DNA of 9,248 bases from Betaproteobacteria bacterium. Its GTDB lineage: Bacteria; Pseudomonadota; Gammaproteobacteria; Burkholderiales; Eutrophovitaceae. This document shows, piece after piece, positions 1 through 5,964 of this stretch; within the stretch, counting starts at the first letter, position 1, and every line of letters starts with the position of its first letter. The position numbers and the translations under genes are program-made. The notes under the pieces are model-generated. The model was not told where the DNA came from, searched no databases, and saw only the letters and a list, made by a program, of their open reading frames with translations. The stretch is taken from NCBI GenBank assembly GCA_009886305.1, contig QXZO01000022.1, positions 6,578-15,825 of the forward strand. The letters are read 5' to 3'.

Positions 1-25
1 AAAGGAACATCAAGTATTTATGCAT
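1..25 (-). CDS. 5' end of an unidentified CDS, possibly dsbC (partial)
   Basis: Reading leftward, an ATG at 25-23 opens eight codons (MHKYLMFL) before the window ends. It is preceded by AAAGGTGAG, ending two bases before the ATG, which is the clearest Shine-Dalgarno site in the window. It starts 25 nt after the stop of the hydroxylase gene on the same strand, so the two are probably co-transcribed. The hydrophobic Lys-containing start would suit a signal peptide. In many betaproteobacteria a DsbC-type periplasmic disulfide isomerase sits next to this UbiH-type gene, which is the only basis for suggesting dsbC. Eight residues cannot establish a family. Confidence 0.5.
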
Positions 26-50
26 TTCTCACCTTTCAAATAAACTTTGG

Positions 51-1208
51 CTACCCTACCGCTTTTTGAATCAAAAATCGTTTCAATATGTTTGTACGGC
101 CAACAGCCTCAAACCCAAAACCATGCACCGCCCGACAAAAACTCGACCTACTGACGGCCATGTCATGCATCGACTCCGTGAAATAAGTAAAGCTCTCAAC
201 CTCTTCTTTTCTTGCACGACGATACCGGTTAACCACAGAAAACGCTCCGGCGTCCTCTAAACCATGCCGCTCTACGAGTGCGGTTAGTTCCGCCACATCT
301 GCCAATCCGACATTTAGCCCTTGCCCTGCCAAAGGCAAGAACTGATGGGCCGCGTCACCAACTAATACCACCCTCCCACGACCAACTGTTTGGGGCAACA
401 TCCTAAGCAATGGGAAACGCCCAATACCACTCACCAAGTCGACTATACCTAACGGATCATATCTCTTGGCTAACTCCTCTGATAAGGTGTTCTCATCTAA
501 TTGTCCCGCAAGCTCGTCACTGGCTGACCAAACAATCGACACCAAGTTTCCTGGTAGCGGCAAATAAGCTATCACGCCCTCGGTACCCATCCACTGATAA
601 GCCGCATCTCGATGCGGCCTCGCCACAGTAAAGTTTGCAACCAAGCCCGTGTACTTATAATCGCGCTCGCTCACGCTGATATCACTTTGGCGCCGGACTG
701 CTGAGTTAGCGCCATCCGCAGCAACCAATAATCTGCAACTCATCTGACCGCCTGAGGTAACGACCGTGACAAAATCAAGATCTTGCTCGACCGCCTGTAT
801 TTCAACATTAAGCCGAACAACTGAATCGTCCAACCGCGCACAGATGGAGCGCCGTAGATTAGCGCTCTCAACGATACTTGCTAATTCCAAGATGCCTGCG
901 TCATGAGCGCCTAACGTCAGTCGCTCCCGGCCTTCGCCATCGATATGCATTCGCGTAACGCATTGGACCCTCTCTTCGGCGATGTCATTCCAAAGTCGCT
1001 CATCAGTTAAAAATCTCTTAATTGACGGTCGAATTGCGAAAACTCGATTTTCGAAGCCATCACCAGTTAACGGTTCATTTAGAGCACCCCCCGCTTGGAC
1101 ATTTGTGTCCGCCAAGGCGACCCGCAGACCTAACCTTGACAAGGCTACAGCCGTGGCACTGCCAGCAACACCCGCGCCAGCTATCAATACATCATAATCA
1201 GTCATCAC
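51..1208 (-). CDS. UbiH/UbiF/VisC-family FAD-dependent hydroxylase (ubiquinone biosynthesis)
   Basis: A 385-residue flavoprotein monooxygenase. Ring hydroxylation of polyprenyl-benzoquinol intermediates of ubiquinone, using NAD(P)H and O2 at the cytoplasmic membrane face, is the known role of this family. Three FAD signatures are visible: the N-terminal dinucleotide loop GAGVAG (residues 11-16) with acidic D34 after beta-2, the middle DG motif LVAADGANSAVRR (161-173), and the GD motif VLVGDAAH followed by PLAGQGLNVGLAD (281-304). The C-terminus (LKRFLIQKAVG) resembles betaproteobacterial UbiH-like proteins. Which ring carbon it hydroxylates cannot be read from sequence, so no ubiH/ubiI/ubiF symbol is given. 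GTG at 1208 is followed directly by ATG at 1205, so translation could begin at either; there is no clear ribosome site. The usual His before PLAGQG is Leu here. A weak promoter-like pair on this strand (TTGTCA 1259-1254, TATTCT 1234-1229, 19-bp spacing) lies upstream. Confidence 0.93.
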   Translation of the reverse strand: MMTDYDVLIAGAGVAGSATAVALSRLGLRVALADTNVQAGGALNEPLTGDGFENRVFAIRPSIKRFLTDERLWNDIAEERVQCVTRMHIDGEGRERLTLGAHDAGILELASIVESANLRRSICARLDDSVVRLNVEIQAVEQDLDFVTVVTSGGQMSCRLLVAADGANSAVRRQSDISVSERDYKYTGLVANFTVARPHRDAAYQWMGTEGVIAYLPLPGNLVSIVWSASDELAGQLDENTLSEELAKRYDPLGIVDLVSGIGRFPLLRMLPQTVGRGRVVLVGDAAHQFLPLAGQGLNVGLADVAELTALVERHGLEDAGAFSVVNRYRRARKEEVESFTYFTESMHDMAVSRSSFCRAVHGFGFEAVGRTNILKRFLIQKAVG

Positions 1209-1252
1209 ATAAGTTTACCGACCATCTGAGAATAGTGCTCGAAATACCTGCC

Positions 1253-1298
1253 TTGACAATTCTCAAGCTTGACAGTAATCTGCCGGCCCTACTCTAAG
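1253..1298 (+). promoter_or_regulatory. Candidate tandem promoters for tRNA-Met
   Basis: Two perfect -35 hexamers TTGACA occur at 1253-1258 and 1269-1274, 16 bp apart. The first pairs with TAATCT (1276-1281) at 17-bp spacing; this keeps the key T, A and final T of a -10 box and is followed by a GC-rich stretch GCCGGCCC, like the discriminators of stringently controlled stable-RNA promoters. The second could pair with TCTAAG (1293-1298) at 18-bp spacing, giving a start only a few bases before the mature tRNA end. The -35 boxes are certain as strings; that they act as promoters is inferred. Confidence 0.5.
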
Positions 1299-1308
1299 TA
1301 AGACATGT

Positions 1309-1385
<77 letters not shown>

Positions 1386-1417
1386 ATCCCCTTCAAAACC
1401 AATAGAACACACCTTAC

Positions 1418-2116
1418 TTAAGAAGTTGGCTTTTTAACGTAGATTGCCGAAAAAACCGCCCAACTACGCAGCTCATAGTCACGGCTTACTAGGTGCTTGT
1501 GAATATCGCTGGCAATCATGTCATCCAGACCTGTTTTTGATTCCCAAATTTCGATACAAATCACTTTCGGCTCATATTTAACTAAAGATAAGCCCTTCAG
1601 CACCCGAAAGTCATTACCCTCGCAATCAATATTTAAAAACTCAAATTTCTCGGGACAATCACATCGATCCAATACCTCTGTAAGCGTTTCAGTCGTAATG
1701 TCATTGAGGCGACGATACTCTGGATGATGGGCAGCCGCCGCGAGATCGATTGTCGCGTTCGTCGAAAAATCACCAGGACTATAGATGTTTAAGGTTTCCA
1801 CTCGGTCACTGATGGCCGATTGAACGACCATATCCCGTTTCCGCGCCATTTTTGCTACGCGGATTTTTTCTTCCTCCATATCAATCAGTATTCCGTGCCA
1901 ACCAGCCTTGTAGAATCCAAACGTATTAGAACCTCGCCTCGGGTGGTGACACCCTACGTCAACATAAAATCCTTTTTCTTCAGAGAGACCAACTTGTAAG
2001 AACATCTTTACGATTAAGTCTTCAGCACACTGTGAGTATGAGGTTAGCGCTTTAGTCGGAGACAAAAACGCTCGTCTGAACCTAGAAATAAATTGGAAAA
2101 TTCGACTTATTGTCAT
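1418..2116 (-). CDS. FkbM-family SAM-dependent methyltransferase
   Basis: A 232-residue protein with the FkbM fold signatures. There is an N-terminal YSQCAEDLIV segment (27-36), then SAM-binding motif I FYVDVGCHHP (50-59) with Cys where this subfamily often has Ala. Next come SNTFGFYKAGWHGILID (63-79), whose final Asp is the likely ribose-binding acid, FLNIDCEGNDFRVLKG (160-175), and KVICIEIW (184-191). Family members O-methylate sugars, polyketides or other small molecules; the substrate here is unknown, and no glycosyltransferase or polysaccharide genes are nearby to guide it. No transmembrane segment or signal peptide is apparent. The ATG at 2116 has no good ribosome site upstream. The gene stands alone, convergent with the tRNA (32-nt gap) and divergent from miaB, breaking an otherwise housekeeping neighbourhood. 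This suggests an accessory insertion, although its base composition is not obviously different. Confidence 0.9.
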   Translation of the reverse strand: MTISRIFQFISRFRRAFLSPTKALTSYSQCAEDLIVKMFLQVGLSEEKGFYVDVGCHHPRRGSNTFGFYKAGWHGILIDMEEEKIRVAKMARKRDMVVQSAISDRVETLNIYSPGDFSTNATIDLAAAAHHPEYRRLNDITTETLTEVLDRCDCPEKFEFLNIDCEGNDFRVLKGLSLVKYEPKVICIEIWESKTGLDDMIASDIHKHLVSRDYELRSWAVFSAIYVKKPTS

Positions 2117-2144
2117 GACATCACTTTGACCAAAGATGTTGATA

Positions 2145-2175
2145 CTTATAATTTAAAGGTAGTTTATACCAACAA
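2145..2175 (-). promoter_or_regulatory. Weak candidate promoter for the fkbM-family gene
   Basis: On the minus strand TTGTTG (2175-2170) is followed after 19 bp by TATAAG (2150-2145), about 29 bases before the ATG of the methyltransferase. The -10 matches five of six consensus bases, but the -35 matches only three and the spacing is long. In this AT-rich gap such a pair could arise by chance. Confidence 0.22.
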
Positions 2176-2245
2176 CCCTAGAGATAAGGACGACTTAATC
2201 ACAATGGGCTTAATCAAATCACTCTATTAATAGGTACATCAGTCA

Positions 2246-2260
2246 TTTCAAATTTTGAAA
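2246..2260. repeat. 15-bp palindrome TTTCAAATTTTGAAA upstream of miaB
   Basis: Arms TTTCAAA (2246-2252) and TTTGAAA (2254-2260) are perfect inverted copies around one central T. It lies 72 bp before the miaB start codon in the divergent intergenic region. It is too AT-rich and too tightly spaced to be a strong RNA hairpin, so a protein-binding operator or a chance palindrome are both possible. No particular regulator is recognised. Confidence 0.45.
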
Positions 2261-2281
2261 CAACCTCATGATCGCTCATTC
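2254..2281 (+). promoter_or_regulatory. Possible RpoH (sigma-32)-like promoter for the miaB cluster
   Basis: TTTGAAA (2254-2260) resembles the heat-shock -35 CTTGAAA, and CTCATTC (2275-2281) resembles the -10 CCCATNT, with 14 bp between. Spacing falls in the usual range, and a start would lie near 2290, leaving a leader of about 40 nt before miaB. In E. coli the ybeZ-ybeY-ybeX genes are heat-shock regulated, which makes the match plausible. The -10 is imperfect and betaproteobacterial RpoH sites are not assured to look the same. A competing sigma-70-type reading (TTGTAA 2282-2287, TTCAAT 2304-2309, 16 bp) is also weak. Confidence 0.3.
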
Positions 2282-2332
2282 TTGTAAAATTACGACATTA
2301 ATTTTCAATAAGCCTCACAGCACAGAACATCT

Positions 2333-3658
2333 ATGAAAAAAGTTTACGTCCGAACCTTCGGATGCCAAATGAATGAATACGACTCTGACAAAATGGTCGA
2401 TGTTTTGCATGCGCATGATGGATATGAAAAAACCAATAAGGTCGAAGAAGCAGATTTAATATTATTTAATACATGTTCTGTCCGAGAAAAGGCTCAAGAA
2501 AAAGTCTTCAGTGACTTGGGCCGGGTCCGACATTTAAAAGAAGTTAACCCCAATGTCAGAATAGGTGTTGGGGGATGCGTGGCCTCGCAAGAAGGAAAAG
2601 TTATTATTGCACGTGCTCCCTATGTAGACTTTGTATTTGGCCCTCAAACGATACATAGGCTTCCGTCTTTGCTAGCGGAGCGGCAAAAAAAAGGAAAGTC
2701 TCAAATTGATATTTCTTTTCCAGAGGTTGAAAAATTCGACCATCTACCCACCCCCATAACCACAAGCCAGTCTGCGATGGTTTCAATCATGGAGGGATGC
2801 AGCAAATACTGCACCTTCTGCGTAGTACCTTATACTCGAGGTGAAGAGATATCAAGGCCATTCGAAGACGTTCTAGTAGAAGTGGCGACATTAGCAACTC
2901 AGGGCGTCAAAGAAATTACATTATTAGGACAAAATGTTAATGCTTACTTTCACGAGCAAGATAACGAAACCATTGATTTTGCCACCCTCCTAGATTATGT
3001 GTCTGAAGTGCCTGGAGTGGAAAGAATTCGATTTACCACGTCACACCCTAAAGAATTCTCAGCAGCGTTAATTGACAGTTACCGTAAGCTACCAAAACTT
3101 GTCGATCACGTACATCTTCCCGTCCAATCTGGCTCTGATAAAGTACTGGAAGCCATGAAACGGGGCTATACACGACAAGATTACATAAAGATTATTGACG
3201 CATTAAAAGCCGCCCGCAGTACTGTTTCAATTAGTTCGGACTTTATTGTCGGCTTTCCAGGGGAGACAGATTCCGACTTCGAAGAGACGATGAGCCTCGT
3301 GGACGAAGTAAACTTTGATGGTAGTTTCAGCTTCATGTACAGTCCGCGACCCGGCACTCCAGCTGCAGCACTGTCTGGCCATGTCCCTTTATCCATCAAA
3401 AAACAGCGATTGAGCCGCCTGCAAGATAAATTGAGTGCAAACGCCTTTCGATTCAGTAAACTGATGGTTGGGAGTGAATATGATGTGCTGGTAGAGGGTA
3501 TCTCGAAAAAAGACCCATCCAAACTCTCTGGCAGAACGAATAACAACAAGGTTGTCAACTTTGAGGGTCAGAAACGCCTGATCGGCCATACAATCAAAAT
3601 CAAAGTAACTGAAGCCCTGCCTAATTCGCTTAGAGGCACCGTAATCACCAGAGATTAA
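2333..3658 (+). CDS. miaB: tRNA-2-methylthio-N6-dimethylallyladenosine synthase MiaB
   Basis: This radical-SAM methylthiotransferase converts i6A37 to ms2i6A37 in tRNAs that read UNN codons. The 441-residue length is normal. The N-terminal MTTase domain carries the auxiliary cluster cysteines C11 (TFGCQMNEYDS), C48 (FNTCSVREKA) and C82 (GGCVA). The radical-SAM CxxxCxxC is C156, C160 and C163 within GCSKYCTFCVVPYTRG. LLGQNVNAY, TSHPKEF, LPVQSGSD and FIVGFPGET are typical of the TIM-barrel core, and roughly residues 375-441 form the C-terminal TRAM RNA-binding domain. The start MKKVYVRTFGCQMN matches the family N-terminus, yet no Shine-Dalgarno site precedes the ATG. It leads the plus-strand cluster, 51 nt before phoH. 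Nothing in it looks degenerate. Confidence 0.97.
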   Translation: MKKVYVRTFGCQMNEYDSDKMVDVLHAHDGYEKTNKVEEADLILFNTCSVREKAQEKVFSDLGRVRHLKEVNPNVRIGVGGCVASQEGKVIIARAPYVDFVFGPQTIHRLPSLLAERQKKGKSQIDISFPEVEKFDHLPTPITTSQSAMVSIMEGCSKYCTFCVVPYTRGEEISRPFEDVLVEVATLATQGVKEITLLGQNVNAYFHEQDNETIDFATLLDYVSEVPGVERIRFTTSHPKEFSAALIDSYRKLPKLVDHVHLPVQSGSDKVLEAMKRGYTRQDYIKIIDALKAARSTVSISSDFIVGFPGETDSDFEETMSLVDEVNFDGSFSFMYSPRPGTPAAALSGHVPLSIKKQRLSRLQDKLSANAFRFSKLMVGSEYDVLVEGISKKDPSKLSGRTNNNKVVNFEGQKRLIGHTIKIKVTEALPNSLRGTVITRD

Positions 3659-3709
3659 CCATCTTCCGATATACTGTTCATCGTCGTTTAAAGATAGGGT
3701 CATTTAAGA

Positions 3710-4657
3710 TTGGATACCACTGAAATTGCATTTGCACCAGTTGATAACGTTAGGCTTGCAAACATGTGTGGCGCGCTTGACGTCAACCTGATAGAAATAG
3801 GGCAGGAACTTAATATTAAAATTATCCGTAAGGGCGAAGTCTTCACCCTTACGGGCGACATCAACAGTATTCAAGTTGGCGCGGATACCCTCTCTTTACT
3901 ATATGAATCCTCACGCCGTCATCTCGACACGAAGGATATCCAGTTAGGCATTGTGGAAATCACTCGGAAAAGTGGTGCAGACAATAAAGGTCCAGAGATC
4001 GTTTTGCAAACGAGGCGACGAGACCTACGAGGAAGAACCCCCCGTCAAACGCAATATTTAAGTCAAATTCAGTCTCATGATATTACTTTTGGGATAGGGC
4101 CAGCGGGGACTGGGAAAACTTACTTAGCAGTTGCATCAGCTGTAGATTCTTTTGAACGCGGGAATGTAAAACGTATCGTCCTAGTTAGGCCCGCTGTGGA
4201 GGCAGGGGAAAGACTTGGTTTTCTGCCGGGAGACTTAACCCAGAAAGTAGATCCATACCTACGACCTTTGTATGATTCTCTGTATGATTTAATGGGGTAC
4301 GAAAAAGTCGGGAAATTATTTGAACGTAATGCCATTGAAATCGCACCGCTAGCCTACATGCGCGGAAGGACGCTCAATGATGCATTCATCATTCTTGATG
4401 AGGCACAAAACACAACACCAGAACAGATGAAAATGTTTCTAACCCGAATGGGGTTTGGCAGTCGCGCAGTTGTAACAGGGGACAATACTCAGATTGATCT
4501 TCCAAAGGGACAAAAAAGCGGACTGAACGAAGCTGACGCGATTCTTAAAAAAGTAAAAGGTATCGCATTCACACGATTTGAGTCTGAAGATGTGGTCAGG
4601 CATCCCTTAGTTCAAAGAATAGTCAAAGCATACGCGGCTGCGAGGTCCGATGATTAA
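3710..4657 (+). CDS. phoH: PhoH/YbeZ-family ATPase
   Basis: A 315-residue cytoplasmic P-loop NTPase of the PhoH-like (YbeZ) group, thought to act with YbeY in RNA processing and ribosome maintenance. Walker A is GPAGTGKT (130-137), Walker B FIILDE (226-231), followed by EAQNTTPEQMKMFLTRMG and the sensor-like TGDNTQIDLP (256-265). The N-terminal part (about 12-85), with RLANMCGALDVNL, is the usual nucleic-acid-associated domain of the long form. The start is a TTG at 3710: an in-frame TAG lies at 3695-3697, and the first ATG (codon 19) would cut into the conserved RLANMCG segment, so TTG is the only standard start that preserves the family N-terminus. AGGG at 3696-3699, ten bases upstream, is a modest ribosome site. 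It is 9 nt from ybeY. Confidence 0.96.
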   Translation: MDTTEIAFAPVDNVRLANMCGALDVNLIEIGQELNIKIIRKGEVFTLTGDINSIQVGADTLSLLYESSRRHLDTKDIQLGIVEITRKSGADNKGPEIVLQTRRRDLRGRTPRQTQYLSQIQSHDITFGIGPAGTGKTYLAVASAVDSFERGNVKRIVLVRPAVEAGERLGFLPGDLTQKVDPYLRPLYDSLYDLMGYEKVGKLFERNAIEIAPLAYMRGRTLNDAFIILDEAQNTTPEQMKMFLTRMGFGSRAVVTGDNTQIDLPKGQKSGLNEADAILKKVKGIAFTRFESEDVVRHPLVQRIVKAYAAARSDD

Positions 4658-4666
4658 AACGTTTTT

Positions 4667-5128
4667 ATGAACAAACCAAAATTAGAACTAACTGTTCAAA
4701 AATCTGAACCGTGGCCTGGGCTTCCAACTAAACGTGATATTCGACGTTGGGTTCTAGCTTCCCTGTTGGAAGATGCTAATGTTACCGTCCGACTTATTGA
4801 CGCACCGGAGAGCCGAGAACTCAACCGTTACTTCCGAGGTCGGGACAAAGCGACTAACGTCCTCACTTTTCCGTACGGAGAAACAACACCTTTATCTGCG
4901 GATATCGCACTTTGTATTCCTGTCATCAAAAAGGAAGCAGTCAAACAAATCAAGACATTCCATAACCATTTCGCACATCTTTGTGTGCATGCAACTCTTC
5001 ACTTTCAAGACTTCGGGCATGAGGAGGAAGCTGAGAGAGAAATTATGGAAGGCATGGAAATCGACATCCTAGAAAAAATGGAAATTCCCAATCCATATGA
5101 ACATAATATTAGCTCAAACTCATCATGA
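4667..5128 (+). CDS. ybeY: Endoribonuclease / rRNA maturation factor YbeY, with a variant metal motif
   Basis: A 153-residue zinc-dependent RNase of the YbeY (UPF0054) family, involved in 16S rRNA 3'-end maturation and 70S quality control. The conserved block LNRYFRGRDKATNVLTFPYGE (from residue 52), including R57, is intact, as is ADIALCIPVIKKEA. The metal site normally reads HGxLHxxGYDH. Here it reads HATLHFQDFGH (108-118), so the three zinc-binding histidines (H108, H112, H118) are kept with correct spacing, but the Gly after the first His is Ala, the GYD/GWD segment is DFG, and the Asp before the last His is lost. The rest of the C-terminus (acidic EEEAEREIMEGMEIDIL) is normal. No ribosome site is visible, and 9 nt from phoH suggests coupling. 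The stop overlaps the corC start as ATGA. Confidence 0.93.
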   Translation: MNKPKLELTVQKSEPWPGLPTKRDIRRWVLASLLEDANVTVRLIDAPESRELNRYFRGRDKATNVLTFPYGETTPLSADIALCIPVIKKEAVKQIKTFHNHFAHLCVHATLHFQDFGHEEEAEREIMEGMEIDILEKMEIPNPYEHNISSNSS

Positions 5129-5964
5129 ATAAACTAATCAAAAAATCCGGTTGGCTAGAAAAAATTGCTCACTTTTTAGTACGCGAACCTGAGGATAAAG
5201 AAGAGCTTATCGAGTTGCTACATGCATCGTTTGAAAAGAACCTCCTCGACTCCGATGCGCTCTCCATGCTTGAGGGCGTCCTACAAGTCTCAGAAATGGC
5301 TGCAAGAGACATAATGATTCCTAGATCCCAATGTTATATGGCAGACGTAAAATCCCCCATGACTGACATCATTGGCTTAGCAGTTGAAACCAATCACTCT
5401 AGGTTCCCTGTTTTCGAAAATAATAAAGATGAAATTCTAGGTATTTTGCTCGCCAAAGACCTGCTGCGCTATTACAAAGACCCTGAATCTTTCGACCTTA
5501 GAGACATGCTAAGACCGGCTGTATTTATTCCTGAGTCGAAACCACTCAATGTGCTACTCAAAGAGTTTCGAAGCAACAGAAATCACATGGCTATCGTCGT
5601 AGATGAATATAGCGGGGTGGCAGGACTCATCACGATCGAGGACGTGCTGGAGCAAATCGTCGGCGAAATTGAGGACGAATACGATTTCGATGAATCGGAG
5701 GCTAACATATTAGAGGATAAATTCGGTCGCTTTCGAATTAAAGCAGTAACAGAAATCTCAGATATTAATGATCACTTCGGTACAAATTTCCCAGACAGCG
5801 ACTTCGATACGATAGGCGGGTTGGTGTTAGCTCACCTTGGAAAGCTACCCGAAATCGGCGAAGAAATTAAAATTGGTGAGCTCAGCATCACAGTAACAAG
5901 ATCAGATAGCAGAAGAGTTCACGCACTTTTGGTAGAAAAACTTAAGATTGATCCAAAAGCCTAA
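5125..5964 (+). CDS. corC: CorC/YbeX-type CBS-domain protein
   Basis: A 279-residue soluble protein of the CorC/HlyC family, without the N-terminal DUF21 membrane domain found in longer relatives. Two CBS domains are visible: about 61-120, beginning RDIMIPRSQ and with NHSRFPVFENN and GILLAKDLL, and about 130-187 with HMAIVVDEYSGVAGLITIED. The linker VGEIEDEYD leads to a C-terminal transporter-associated CorC_HlyC domain (about 200-277, with FDTIGGLVLAHLG). Family members bind adenine nucleotides and are linked to Mg2+/Co2+ resistance; E. coli YbeX has also been linked to ribosome metabolism. The exact role here is inferred. Its ATG overlaps the ybeY TGA by four bases, so re-initiation is likely; no separate ribosome site is present. 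The 3' end overlaps lnt by 17 nt. Confidence 0.95.
   Translation: MNKLIKKSGWLEKIAHFLVREPEDKEELIELLHASFEKNLLDSDALSMLEGVLQVSEMAARDIMIPRSQCYMADVKSPMTDIIGLAVETNHSRFPVFENNKDEILGILLAKDLLRYYKDPESFDLRDMLRPAVFIPESKPLNVLLKEFRSNRNHMAIVVDEYSGVAGLITIEDVLEQIVGEIEDEYDFDESEANILEDKFGRFRIKAVTEISDINDHFGTNFPDSDFDTIGGLVLAHLGKLPEIGEEIKIGELSITVTRSDSRRVHALLVEKLKIDPKA

Noticed and set aside
66..1297. Plus-strand open frames across the hydroxylase region
   Set aside because: They are mainly antisense to a clear flavoprotein gene and show no family motifs or ribosome sites.
1386..1435. Terminator between the tRNA and the convergent methyltransferase, because of TTAAGAAG and a CTTTTT run
   Set aside because: The only inverted pairings are about four bases with poor GC content, and the T run lies inside the methyltransferase coding sequence.
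2194..2216. Direct repeat CTTAATCA at 2194-2201 and 2209-2216 with a 15-bp pitch
   Set aside because: Only eight AT-rich bases occurring twice, without a third full copy or a recognised regulator; likely chance.
3181..3703. Minus-strand open frames of 104-125 codons opposite miaB
   Set aside because: They lie wholly or almost wholly within the well-supported miaB gene, have no recognisable domains, and look like shadow frames.
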